Shown: positions 29,401 through 45,489 of the stretch, piece by piece | How the letters are laid out: each line of letters starts with the position of its first letter | Position numbering within the stretch: the stretch's first letter is position 1 | From: Silurus meridionalis | Lineage: Eukaryota > Chordata > Actinopteri > Siluriformes > Siluridae | Length of the DNA: 64,000 nt | Direction: 5' to 3' | Assembly: GCF_014805685.1 (NCBI RefSeq) | Contig: NC_060911.1 | Coordinates: 6,235,212 to 6,299,211 of the forward strand | Made by a program: the position numbers and the translations under genes | Notes under the pieces: model-generated | What the model was told of the DNA's origin: nothing | Seen by the model: the letters and a program-made list of their open reading frames with translations, nothing else | The model's database searches: none

Positions 29401-31441
29401 GAAGGTGACAGGCCTGATACGAGCTGTATAGAAAAAAGCCAGGCAGATGGACTCAGCAGGATAATTGATTTGATGCAGAAATGTTGGGACCATAATTCCA
29501 AAATCAGACCCACATTCATAGGTAAGATTCTATGCCTTTACTGTGTACCGCTTGCATCCCACCTTCATCCTTTTATATTAGTTGGGTTATTCTGCATTCA
29601 AGCATCCTAACATACTAATATCCTGATATATCATTCTTTATTTTCAAGTTGTTTATTTATTCATGCTTATTCCACATTGTTTTCAGAGTGTATTGAGATC
29701 ACAAATAACGTGTACGAGATGCACAAACAACATGTGCCTGATGCCGTCCACACCATTCTAAAAAAGCTGGTACAAAACTTTACAATTTCAGTTCAATCAT
29801 AATATTACAGGATTCCTATTAATAATTTGCAATTGAATGTAGTGTTATTATTTTCTATTCATTCCATTGCATTATTGTATTGCCTATTTAATTTATTCTT
29901 CATATTTATGTGGTATGGTATAATAGGCTTTTCAACTTACACATTCTATTCTATTTCTCCTCTTTCTTTCCTAAAGGACAATAAAGACAATTTGAGTTCC
30001 AGTTTTGCATCACTCTCTATAAACCCTCAAACAAAGAATGGTACATTTTGTGATATACATTCATCTGTTGATTTGCATTTACTCTACTGTATTTGATCCA
30101 ATTTGCAGAATGCTATGCAATTTTTTTTTTACAGCCACCATAAGTTAGGTAATAATTCATTGGCCATCTTTATGCATACCTCCAAATTGTGGACTTTTAC
30201 ATTTGATTAATGGACTGCAAGGAATATATTTTTAACTATGGATTTTTCTCTACATAGCACTTAAATCGCTATTTCTTTATTTAAACCTTAAGTGATTAAT
30301 TCACATTATTTTTTTCCATCTCATTTTTTCCTTTTAAAAAAGGGCTGAAAAAGCAAAATGATTCTTCAGTGAAAACTTCCACACAGGTATTTATTGCTAA
30401 AACAACTTCAGAAAATCAATATATATATGTTGTTGTAATGTGTTTTAATGAGGTTTATCTTTAAATATACTTTGTTAATGAATATATGTTTTAGGAAATG
30501 GGTCCTAAACCTACACCCACCGGAGCAGGTAAAAAAAAAAAGTGTTTTATAAAAATAAAAGTATAAAAGTGTTATGGATCCCATAACACCATAAGTTTGT
30601 TGCTACTGATTGGAAGATTATATGTCATTTTAAACCATGACTTTTTTTTTATTAATTTATTTATTTTTTGGACATTAAAATGTTTGTAAATTTTGTTGCC
30701 ACTTCCAAGTGGGTAAATCACAACTGGTAACTGGTAGATGAGAAACTGTTAAATTACAGTTAATGTGATAAGCTTTCTGCAGTTATACATTGCATTATGT
30801 ATGTAATTGCCAGAGTGAATTCATAACTTCTATAGTTATCTGGCCCAAACATGTGTGTTGTCTGGATTTTAAAAAGTCTGATAGGACAAATTTTTGTCTT
30901 TATCTACTACTTCTTTCTTTTTTTTTTTCTTCATGGGCAGGTTCATTTTCTCACTCAGGTTCTCCAAAATTACCAGGAATGTATTATAAGCCAGCAAGAG
31001 CTCCACCTGCCCAATTTAGGCCACCAAATGCACAGGTTTAAAACAAAATCTTTTTGACCTGCATTGTTTTATTTATTTACTATTGCTGTCATAGTAAAAT
31101 ACACAATTTCAACATAAATAATTTTTCTTTTTACTTTCTTTCCAGCGGCAATTCTCAATTCCAAGTAAGTGTATTCTAAAATATCGTATTTCATAAACTT
31201 TTTCTGTTGCCGTAAAACAGGAACCAAAAACAGTAAGTCGTAAATTTACAGACTTCCTTGATTCTTCTCTTTTTCCTTCCTCTCAGGCAATGTGAGCATC
31301 TGCTTATCCAATGTCACAGGAGTACAGATTGGTGACAACAACTTCATGAATGTACAAGGAACAAGACAGCGCCAGAGACACCCAACAGCACCCTCAGTCA
31401 CACAGCCATCTTCCAAACATCAGCAGAAACCCCCCCAATGA
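26477..31441 (+). CDS. ripk3: RIPK3: receptor-interacting Ser/Thr kinase with C-terminal RHIM, complete
   Basis: Twelve coding exons: 26477-26638 (ATG at 26481), 27446-27770, 28948-29099, 29200-29249, 29366-29521, 29687-29769, 29977-30040, 30343-30386, 30495-30528, 30941-31035, 31146-31164 and 31287-31441. Phases agree throughout and give 444 aa (human about 518). RIPK3 is the kinase that starts necroptosis by joining RHIM amyloids and phosphorylating MLKL. Kinase motifs: [11 protein letters not shown] loop, Lys46 in DVAIK, catalytic loop [15 protein letters not shown], and MPPEA. The HRD arginine is Leu, making it a non-RD kinase like RIPK2. The C-terminal exon carries the RHIM core VQIG at residues 406-409 followed by DNN. 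The RHIM rules out RIPK2. The middle (about 280-390) is a poorly ordered linker made of many tiny exons. Neighbours match the mammalian RIPK3 block. Confidence 0.94.
26987..27384 (-). mobile_element. Pogo/Tigger-like non-autonomous element, copy 2 (inverted)
   Basis: Reverse complement of the 25728-26122 element over its whole length, better preserved. Its own inverted termini (aacctcgat blocks at 26994 and near 27370) identify it as a TIR element. It sits in the intron after the first coding exon of ripk3. Confidence 0.78.
27837..28904 (+). mobile_element. Degenerate Tc1/mariner transposon filling ripk3 intron 2
   Basis: Terminal inverted repeats of about 23 bp at 27837-27859 and 28882-28904 match at about 21 positions (tgcactatattgcaaaagg type). 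Inside is a decayed transposase: HRMQWCK and VLWSD-type blocks of the Tc1 family are readable at 28187-28414 but broken by stops and frame changes. It occupies 1068 of the 1177 bp of this intron, leaving 66 bp after the donor and 43 bp before the next exon. Confidence 0.85.
31287..31441 (+). CDS. ripk3: ripk3 last exon carrying the RHIM
   Basis: Acceptor CTCTCAG, 155 bp, residues 394-444 and stop TGA. The RHIM core reads [13 protein letters not shown], matching the (I/V)-Q-(I/V/L)-G tetrad used by RIPK1, RIPK3, TRIF and ZBP1 to form hetero-amyloids. After it comes a basic and Pro/Gln-rich tail. The exon before it is only 19 bp (31146-31164). Confidence 0.93.
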
Positions 31442-32159
31442 CAAACCTTAAACTTTTCTGTTGGGATTTTCTACTTCATCCAGCAAGTAGCAATTGTCCT
31501 TGAACACTTACAGAGCCAAATATACATTTAGTTTTTTACTTATTGCTCATTTCCCCTTTTTATTAGCCATAATTTCCTTTTTTTTTTTTTTTTTTACTCA
31601 AAACCTGTGTAGTCATATATGAAAATGCACATTGCAAAAAGTTTTAGTAGGTGGATGTTCCATGTTCTGTTCGTTATTATAACTTTATGATTTAAATTGG
31701 TCTTTAATATGTCCAATGGATTGGTATCCAGGTATAAGGTACTTTGTACTGCTATAGTACTGTATGGTACTGCTGCTATGGCTTTGTAAAATCTGCTGCT
31801 TTTGTACATTTCAGTGATTTATCAAATTATACTGAAATATAATACTTCTTTCCACTTCTCATCTCTATGCTGTAAACCCTTGTTTTGTATTTCCAGTGTA
31901 AAGAGTATTAATGTTATGGGGAAATTATCCATGCCATGGTGGTGTGATACCACCAGTAATGCCCCAAAATTAAAGATTTTTTTGTATTAGAATGGCCTGA
32001 AGTAAGTTATTTCTTTTATACTTTTGCAAATGTTGAATTTATTTATGAATGACTGATGGCTGAATTTAACTTGCAAACAAACATAAAAAAACAGCTTATC
32101 ATTAAAGCCACATTTATTATAACTATTAGTTTATTAGATTAGATGATATTGTGATTTGT
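31442..32159 (+). other. ripk3 3' UTR and downstream DNA
   Basis: AT-rich and without coding potential. An ATTAAA at about 31969 is the best poly(A) signal candidate, giving a 3' UTR of about 0.55 kb. A poly(T) run is at 31577-31596. Nothing else stands out. Confidence 0.4.
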
Positions 32160-32806
32160 AGTGAGAGTATTTAGAAGGGGAATGAAAGTCAGTAAGCGTA
32201 AGACAGAGTACAAGTGTGTGAATGAAAGGGAGGGCAGCGGAGTGGTGCAGTTGCACGGAGAAGAGGTGATGAAGGTGGAGAAGTTCAGGTACCTGGGGTC
32301 AACAGTGCAAAGTAATGGTGTGTTGGAGAAGTGAAGAAAAAAATGCAGGCAGGGTGGAGTGGGTGGAGAAGAGTGATAGCAGGAGTGATTTGTGATAGAA
32401 GAGTATCTGTGAGAGTGAAAGGGAAAGTTTATAGGACTGTGGTGAGACCTGAGATGTTGTATGGATTAGATACAGTGGCAGTAAGTAAAAAACAGGAGGT
32501 GGAGCTGGAGGTAGCAGAGCTGAAGATGTTGAGGTTTTCATTAGAAGTGATGAGGATGGACAGGATTAAAAAAGAGTATATTAGAGGGGCCGTGCATGTA
32601 GGACGTTTTGGAGACAAGGTGAGGGAGGTGAGATTGAGATGGTTTGGACATGTGCAGAGGAGGGACATGGGGTATATCGGTCGAAGAAAGCTGAGGATGG
32701 AGCCACCAGGAAGGAGGAAAGAGGAAGACCAAGGAGGAGGTTTATGGATGTGGTGAGGGAAGACATGCAGGTAGTTGGTTTGAAAGAGGCAGATGTGGAG
32801 GACATT
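32160..32806 (+). mobile_element. LINE retrotransposon fragment (3' part of reverse transcriptase ORF)
   Basis: Broken reading frame encodes the C-terminal part of a fish LINE polyprotein: blocks such as GWSGWRRV, VRPEMLYG, LEVAELKMLR, and LRWFGHVQRRD, ending in the R/K-rich PGRRK and an F-M-D-V segment in another frame. Frame changes around 32334 and 32740 show it is dead. Clade (RTE or a relative) is uncertain. Confidence 0.7.
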
Positions 32807-33253
32807 AATTAATAATAAATTAATGCATGTGTTGTAATTTTAAAATTCAACAGTGCTGCAGTATAATTATTTTTAAAGTATATGAAAAATGTCCTCCTTA
32901 GTACAAATCTCCTATAGAGACATGGAACTCTGACACTAATAAACAATGACAGCGTGCATTGTGTAATCAGCGGGATTCTGGCAACCCCAAGTAACTATCT
33001 GCCAACTCCCCCATCTGTCACCGGAATTTCATGGATGTGGAACCTCATGATCAGCATCATCCCTCAATTATACTTAATATTGCAGTACTTTTAACAACAC
33101 TAACGGCTAGGGATGGGGGCTCTTCCTGTTTATACAGAAACAAACAGCTGTAAGTATACTGCGGCTTACAAATGTATATCAGGCAAATCAAAAAGTTCTG
33201 AAGAGTTTTTAATTATACAACAGGACAGTCAATGATGACATCCAATACTTACT

Positions 33254-33258
<5 letters not shown>

Positions 33259-33319
<61 letters not shown>
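33259..33319. repeat. (TA)n microsatellite
   Basis: About 30 uninterrupted AT units between ripk3 and the cerebellin gene, with further AT-rich flanks. No gene in 32807-33781. Confidence 0.95.
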
Positions 33320-33321
<2 letters not shown>

Positions 33322-33781
33322 TATATATATACACATACATTTCATTTAGTTCCTATGAAATGGGACATGTAATTTACATGAAAACTAAATAAAACACCAA
33401 GCCTTCAATGTATAATCACAGGGTTACAGGGGGACCTGCAGTCTCTTGGCAAAGAGAGCAGTCTTTTTTTATTTGGCTGACCTGTTTTGCCAGATTAACA
33501 GATGGCACTGGTAAAAATAAATAGAAATGAGTATGTGGCCATGTATCCATCTGCAACCATTTACACTTTGATCTTATTAAAATGCCCACATCAGGATGTT
33601 GCTCACTTTTTTCCCACTGCCTTCTCGTCTTTATCCGAGTTGTTTCGGATGACATTCACATCATCTGAAGCAAATCATCTGAACATGATGATGACATAAA
33701 GTTACTAAAATCACCAGCACAAAACAGACAAATGAAAAAAAAAATGTAGGTGTATAAACAGTTCTAAAAAAATAAATCCTT

Positions 33782-37903
<4,122 letters not shown>

Positions 37904-38712
37904 CAATTGCGCTTTCACATGTGGATTCATAAATTGACAGAATCCAAAAGCAATTGTAAATCTTGCATTGCGTTTTTGCACATGCGCGGTGACGGCCAAA
38001 TTTCAAATGAAAAAATTTGGAAATGGAAAGTCCATTTGCATTTGTATTTTCACGTTTGCTTTTTCATTTTCTCTGCGTCGCGTGTGTCGACTGTGAAAAA
38101 CTCAAATGGAATCGCAATTCATTTTGCATTCGAATTTCCGTAGCCGTGCACTCATTTAACCTGTCCAAAACTAAATGGCTTCTGACTAAGAGGAAATCCG
38201 TAGAGAATGAACTGTCAGCATGCTGCACGAACATGATAATGTCCTCCACAATTTCACTGACTGTTGACTGAACATTTTGCAAACTCGTCTATTACTAGCT
38301 TTTCCCCTGTTGGTTGTCGACTGTGAGTGACGTCACTATCGAATACAATCACGCCCTATAATATAATCCCACCCCCTGACACTTGATTGACAGCTTTCAG
38401 TGCAATGAATCTAAAATGCAAATAACTGTGCAAGGTTTTGGAACTTCAAATGCAAAAAGAATTGCGATTCCTTTTGAGTTTTGACAGGCTACACACAGAG
38501 AACGTGAAAAAGCAAACGTGGTAATTACCATTGCTATTTAAATATCACATGGTCATCACTCCTAAGACACAGTGGAAAATTTTACATTGCATTTCCATTG
38601 TAAATTTGGCAGTCACTGCGCATGTGCGAAAACGCAAACGCTAATGCAAGATTTGTAATTGCGTTTGGATTATGTCACAATTTATGCGTCCACATTTAGA
38701 AAACGCAATTGC
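37904..38712. mobile_element. Fold-back (long inverted repeat) element
   Basis: Left arm (about 37904-38110) and right arm (about 38450-38712) are inverted copies: caattgcgctttcacatgtgg vs ccacatttagaaaacgcaattg, and caatgcaaga/tgcattgcg plus gcacatgcgc blocks in both. The unique middle (about 38150-38400) holds a 72-codon minus-strand frame of unknown nature. A non-autonomous DNA element is likely. Confidence 0.78.
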
Positions 38713-39794
38713 AAATACAAACAGGAGGAATGGGGTAAAAGGAGTTTAAAAGTGAAGCTAAATGTTTCTGGGGCCATCTAGTGGCTGCCTGCAGTATAAT
38801 ATATTTTCTTTAGGGTTGTGAATGGAAGAATTTCTCCCATTGAACATTCATATTTATTTTTCCCCCAACAGTTTAAACTATTATTTTTCTACTGTTCTAA
38901 CAATGGATTTAACATCTGGAATTTCCCTTCATGCTTTTTTTTTTCAGTACATGACAAATTTTAATGCCTCTCATTATCTAGGCAAAGCTAGCTTCGAGAT
39001 AACATTAATATATAATTATAAAGATAATTAATATCACAAAGTTACTCACATTAAGTCATAACATTAATTCGTTTAGTATAATTAAAACCATATCATACTG
39101 AAGTAAAATTAGGTAAATATCTTGTTATTATAGCCAGGTAGGCAACCAGACATTTCTTATGGAAATCCACACATAAATGTCAATGTCACATCAACTTCAC
39201 AATTTAAAAGGGTAACACATGTAGTACTTTTGCAATACATTTGGATATACAAAAATGACATTACTTTGATTTTGAAGTCAAAATCCCAGTCTAATTGCAA
39301 GTGCTCCCAATGATGGACATCAGTGATGTTCACCAGATATGTAAGACTACTCGCAAAGCTTCTTCTAAACTAGAACTCAAAACAGTTTACACAATCTCCA
39401 CTTATTTTTATATTCATCATAAATTAGTCATGACCAAAGTGTCCCTTTGTGTTAAAATCTTTTTATTGATGGTTTGTGGAGCACCACTTATTCATTTTTC
39501 AGTGGAGAAGAGGCTGATCCATACTGAAAAAAGAGTTCCCATTTCATTTTCTGAAAGATGTAATACAAGATGCTCTGTGGAAGCATCATAAAATCCTGAA
39601 ACATATTGAAGTACACTATAATCAACCTTAAAAACAATGTGAAAGTCCTCAAATATCGGTTCAAAATACTCATACTGGCTGGTGATGCTCTTGTACGACC
39701 AGCAGAGGGCACTGTTGGATACTTGTTATTCATCTGCAAATATACACGTAAAGAAATGATACCATAATGGTTTATAAGTGTACTTTAATGATAT

Positions 39795-40800
39795 ATAGCC
39801 ACTCTACAAGACTAAAAGTTTGTGGACAACATGCCCTTATGCAGGGGTTTTCTGCAAATTGTGCACAAACACACAATAGTGTTGAAGTGGTGGATGAAGC
39901 ACACAAGTACACATGTACTTGAGTTAAAGTAGAATATTGGTCCAGGAAAGTAAAAGTGCTCCCTTTAAACTTTCACTTAATAAAAGTACAAAAGTTTTTG
40001 CTTTCACATGTACTTAAGCATCCAAAGTACTATTAACATATTTTTAACAAAACTCTTGCTTAATTATCTTTGTTTATGTGACAAGACTCTAATGCTACTT
40101 TAAAAACACCAGTCTAATAATAAAATGATATTAATTAGTCAAACACTGATTAATATCTAATACAATTATGATGTGTCCAAAATTTTCTTTTCATCTACTT
40201 AAAAAAAAAAAGAAGTACGCAAGTGCGAGTCAGGAGTTTCGTCCATCACACCTTTTAAAATGTTCTGCTTGCTGTTGAACTGTATGTTGGTGATATGTAG
40301 ATACCACCAAGCAGCAATCAAAACAAGTTTAAAACGGTGCGTGTTCTACTCTGATTGGTGGCTTGCGTGCATGTGCATAACTAGTTATGTTTTTATCCAC
40401 TCAAATAAAAAGAACTGATTTCGCAAAATGTAGTTGAGTAAAAACATATTTCACGTTGAAATGTAGTGAAGTTAAATGTAAAAAAAAGTGAAGTAAAAGT
40501 CTCCCCAAATTGAAATACAGATATGTAAAAAAAGCTACTTGAATACAGTACTTAATTATAGTAATCTGTTACTGTTCACCACTGTGACTTTGTATGCTTT
40601 AGCCTTTAAAAGTCCCTTGAGAACTAACAGGCCCAAACCTGTCCCAGCATGACAGTGGCATTGTGCATAAAGTGAGCTCTATGGAGACATGGATTGCTGC
40701 ACTATTTGTGCAAAAACTGTGAGGCACGGGAGTAAAGGCATGTTCAGGGAACTATAGGACTGTGGTGCGGCATGGTCTGGGGACTAAATCTGGATTGAGA
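39795..40800 (+). mobile_element. Tc1-type element fragment split by a nested insertion
   Basis: Left piece 39795-39885 (actaaaagtttgtggacaac, acacaatagtgt) and right piece 40584-40800 (ctttgtatgctttagcc, cccaaacctgtcccagcatgac, aaagtgagctc) belong to one element family of the kind filling ripk3 intron 2, interrupted by 39886-40583. Confidence 0.65.
39886..40583 (+). mobile_element. 'GTACTT' TIR element, full-length nested copy
   Basis: Ends agtggtggatgaagcacac and ttactgttcaccact are inverted; inside are many agtaaaagtac / gtacttaag motifs. About 698 bp, no transposase. Target duplication not clear. Confidence 0.65.
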
Positions 40801-41893
40801 TGTTTAAAAAAGCATATCAAGTCAAGGAGCTTACGACCCATCTACATTCCAGATTCACTGGTCTGCATATTCATATGTAGATTTACATATTGTACCGGTA
40901 TGGGCACATAGTCATGGACATACTCATAGCCATGCATTATTTTAGATTCACATCTATCTGAAGTCATTGATTTTCACACTACTTCATAAAATATGTTTAT
41001 AGCACTTCAAATATAGAGTGTTATGCAGTGCTGGTAGAAGCTCAATAGCTTAAATGCATAGAAATATACGTTTTATTTGTGTTTACAATAAAGCTCATCT
41101 AATAAGCAGATGTGCGGTACGATTGTTGAAAATATCTGTAAACAAAAGCAACGCTGTACTTAATTCAACACAAAATTCTTTTTTTTTGAAGAATGCAGGC
41201 CACAAGACCATTAAAAAAAAGCTGTACATAGAGAGTCATGTGTGACCAGTGACCATTTTACAAATAAGGATTAGTTATTGATTCTTTTCTTTCCATAAGG
41301 CTCAATTTTTTATTTTCGTTTGTATGCGAACTGTAATTTGTATGTAAAGATCATTTGTATTTGCTAGTACATTTGAATGCAAAGCTCAATTTTCTTTGTA
41401 AGCACAGAAACGTATTATTTGTGTCTAACTTGGTTAGATTTAGTGCTCAATAAATATATTATACGAGAAAGAATATTATATTGCCAAAGCTATAAAATTG
41501 TGTATGAAAAATGAAACACACTCTGGACCCAATTGTTTCCCCAGACAGAGAAAGTGGATTAAACCAACAGGCTATGTGTGAAAGAGTCTCACCTGAAGTG
41601 CTTACAACCGTCACAGAATTGAATGCACAATAAAATAAATTGTGTCCTGTGCACATTATAATCTCACAACATCTTTTTCCCCCTGTTGTCAAGTTGCTAC
41701 ACTTTGGAGCCATAAAATCATACATGCATTGTCACTATCATAGGCCATCCAGACAGTCGAATTAAGCAGCTGCAAATCTCAAATCTGAATACTTGTGACT
41801 TTCCTTGTGTAAGGTTGTAAGTATATATCCAACTCTGTAGTTTGTATGTTTTTACAGTGCATGCGGTAAACCAGACAGAGAGTTGAGTCGAAG

Positions 41894-42421
41894 ATGGGTC
41901 GAGGCTGGGTCTTCCAACATGACAATGACCCAAAGCACACAGCCAGGATAACCAAGGAGTGGCTCTGTAAGAAGCATATCAAGGTTCTGGCGTGGCCTAG
42001 CCAGTCTCCAGACCTAAACCCAATAGAGAATCTTTGGAGGGAGCTCAAACTCCGTGTTTCTCAGCGACAGGCCAGAAACCTGACTGATCTAGAGAAGATC
42101 TGTGTGGAGGAGTGGGCCAAAATCCCTCTTGCAGTGTGTGCAAACCTGGTGAGAAACTACAGGAAACGTTTGACCTCTGTAATTGCAAACAAAGGCTACT
42201 GTACCAAATATTAACATTGACTTTCTCAGGTGTTAAAATACTTATTTGCAGCTGTATCATACAAATAAATAGTTAAAAATAGTTGTGATTTCTGGATTTT
42301 TTTTTTAGATTATGTCTCTCACAGTGGACATGCACCTACGATGACAATTTCAGACCCCTCCATGATTTCTAAGTGGGAGAACTTGCAAAATAGCAGGATG
42401 TTCAAATACTTATTTTCCTCA

Positions 42422-42427
<6 letters not shown>
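41894..42427 (+). mobile_element. Tc1 transposon 3' half with intact transposase C-terminus
   Basis: Open for 106 codons covering the second half of a Tc1 DDE domain: [10 protein letters not shown] (second Asp), [15 protein letters not shown] (Glu) and the C-terminal VRNYRKRL. After the stop comes the long terminal repeat ending caaatacttattttcctcactgta. The 5' half is missing, so it cannot move. Fairly young, as the frame is uninterrupted. Confidence 0.88.

Positions 42428-42486
<59 letters not shown>
42425..42486. repeat. (TA)n microsatellite at Tc1 end
   Basis: About 30 TA units starting exactly at the terminal TA of the Tc1 element, as if grown from its target site. Confidence 0.95.
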
Positions 42487-42493
<7 letters not shown>

Positions 42494-42756
42494 GGCTGAG
42501 GGTGTCTGGCCTGTCAGATAATTCACCAAGCAGAGAAAGATTGAGAGACATTTAATTGAACAGTATATTTTGTACCAATCGACTGCCAGCTATCAGTGAT
42601 ATTAACGACTCTTTGCCTGCTCACATAGCAAAGTGTTGCACTGTCTACTAACGCAGGAGTAAATAAAGTGCTTCAGGTGGTACATTGAGTCAAGTCATAG
42701 ATTGATGTGAGCAGTGTGAGCAGATTAACTTTAATAAGGGCAAGTTGAGTAAAAAG

Positions 42757-42760
<4 letters not shown>

Positions 42761-42814
<54 letters not shown>
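42761..42814. repeat. (CA)n microsatellite
   Basis: About 27 CA units. No gene in 42487-44440; another GT tract is at 44046-44094 and ATTC repeats at 43319-43346. Confidence 0.95.
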
Positions 42815-42817
<3 letters not shown>

Positions 42818-44056
42818 AGACTGAGCCAGCACTTTTTAAATAAGAAAAAATATCTGACAGGAGAATCTAGTCATGGAAAATTAACCGAGTGTATCACTTA
42901 CACCCAGTTCCACACAGACTTGCCAGCATGGTTAAATCTACAGTTACACAACCTAGCTACAAGACTAACTCCTGTGGATTTATTCCAGCTAGAAACTAAA
43001 TTTCTAAATGGGGAACTGAGGAAAAGTAGTTGTTTCCTTGGTACACCTTGAGCCCCTCGAATCAACTTAAGTACCTCTTTAATGTCACAGTCTAACCGAG
43101 TATTTAAACTAATCGTTCGCGTCTCCTAATATTAAAAAGGCTGCTTCCAGCATGATAATGCACCACTTCACAAGGCACAAAGTCAGATATGAATAGGAGG
43201 CATGCAATTAGCTTAAAGGACACAAAAACAGCATAGGTTTGACACACATAGTCAAAAGGTTGAAATGTGAAGAAAGATCATGCTCATTTAAAGCAATGCC
43301 ACGCCATGCATTTTACAGCATTCATTCATTCATTCATTCATTCATCCATCCAGAGGTTGAATTTGGCTAATAACCTGTTTATATTTTTTAATATACAGCG
43401 ATTTAGAGCAATAAACATATACAGACACAGACACACAATCAACATATACACACTGTCTCATATGTGTAACATATTTACAGGATACATTTTTTAAATGATG
43501 ACTTAAACATTAAAATTGTGTAAAAAAAAATCTTTCTGGTCTTGAAAGAAAATAAATCTCTGATTAAAGATTTAAATGCAGCACATGTATACTTACACAC
43601 TTAGAGAGAAATGCCTACTTGGTGCATAACACTTCTGTCACATAGATCTTTAAAGATTTTTATGGTAAAAGTCGAATGACTCACACATTATTCAATTTAT
43701 ACTTTGCTTATGACAAACTGCTGCGAACAATACTCCAACCTAAATACAAACCACACACACTTTCCTGTTTCTGAGAGACGGCAATACAAAATATAATTGA
43801 AAGTTCTACAGGCTGTAGTTGTTGCTGTATGGCTTTATTATTATGACTTTTATTGTTTTATGTTTCTTTCATTTGAACAAAAGACTTCCAGAGACCACAT
43901 TATTCTATACAGATGGATAGATAGAGTGAGAAAGGTAGATATGGATGGAGAGTTTTCTAAGCAGAAATACATATGTAAAGACGTGAAAGAAATATGGAGA
44001 AGAGTGTATGTGCGCTACTGATGGACTGAAAGACCTATGGAGAGTGCGCACGCGCG

Positions 44057-44095
<39 letters not shown>

Positions 44096-44545
44096 ACTAC
44101 TGGTGGATTGAAAGATGGATAAAAAGAAGTGTGTTTGCACTGCTGGCAGAGTGATAGAAGGATGGAGAGAGTATGTAGCACTAATGGTCGATTGAAAGAT
44201 TTCAGTGAATGTAGTTTGAAAGGTTTAGTTGTTATATTAATCCCAATATTTCACTGGAATTTAATGGAAAATCTGGCCATTTTGAGTTCTGTTATGAATT
44301 TGGTACATTTATCTTGGAAGCTCAAAAGTATGTAAAGCCAAACAGCATTCTTTTAGCCTTTTAGCCAACCATTCTCTTGTATGGATGTATAATAAAATGT
44401 CAACACACAAAGGTGATAATAATATAACAGAGTTCTGCACTGCTTCATAGAGAAATTCTGTCATTCCTCAGTGGCCATGAAAAACATTAAGGGTTTATCA
44501 TTGTTTATTGTTCATCTGTTTGCCAGAAAAATACTAAAAACATTG

Positions 44546-44548
<3 letters not shown>

Positions 44549-44614
<66 letters not shown>
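44549..44614. repeat. (TA)n microsatellite followed by short CCCTAA repeat
   Basis: About 33 TA units; 12 bases later ctaaccctaaccctac (44629-44644) gives about two and a half telomere-type units. Confidence 0.9.
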
Positions 44615-44617
<3 letters not shown>

Positions 44618-44812
44618 TAAAATTTTAACCTAACCCTAACCCTACACGTTTTTTATAAAAAAAAGAGCTCTGTTTTCATTTTATCATTATGCTGTACTGT
44701 GTGTAGAATTATGAAAAAAAATCAATTTTAATGATTTTAGTACCAGGCTACAACATCACATCATTGTAAAAAGTGAAGGGGGTCTGAACACTTTCCAAAG
44801 GCACTGTATATT
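44615..44812 (+). mobile_element. Tc1-like element, 3' terminal fragment
   Basis: aaaaagtgaagggggtctgaacactttccaaaggcactgta is the 3' end of a widespread fish Tc1-like element. No coding part. Confidence 0.55.
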
Positions 44813-45489
44813 GAAAGGTTATAACTTCCATAATATCAGTGTTGTCAGTCCTGTATAATCACACATAAATTGAAACATCCAGATTAACTTTTTTTTTTTT
44901 TTTGTAAAAAAAATACACAAATCTACCTTCTAACACCAAATTGAACACTTGAGTAAAAGTAATGTAACCCAAATTTTAGTCTGAAAAACTGGAATTTTGT
45001 ATTTATTTTTATAACCTATTGAACATGTGGGGTTTATTGACCCATTAAAGTTAGGCTCAAGCATACTGGATAAAATATAGCCTAAGTATAAATAATGAAT
45101 GAAATTATCATTGTTACCTCCAGCAGTTTGATATAAATAATACTAATTTAATACCTGATGAAAAACCGTGAGCAGAATTTTTTCCTGTAGTATTTAATCT
45201 AATGTAACACTCCTTATCAGGCTAATCAAGGACCTCTGATGCATGTGAATATGTAAATTAGAGATAAACTCTGCAGGAAACTAGATCTTTAGAACGGTTC
45301 TACATTGTACATTATTCATTTTTCTTCACAAGCAATGAACAAATATGAGGCATCTGTATCAGTAACCACTTTCTGTGGATCCAGGGTCTATCCTGGGATA
45401 CCTGGGCATACTGTGGGAGAACTCATCTAAAGATACAATACTTGCACCATGATATTTAATATCATACCAATCCAATTCCAAAAAAGATT

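Noticed and set aside
32331..32756. 141-codon plus-strand open frame as a host gene
   Set aside because: It is the C-terminal part of a LINE polyprotein with frame breaks at both ends.
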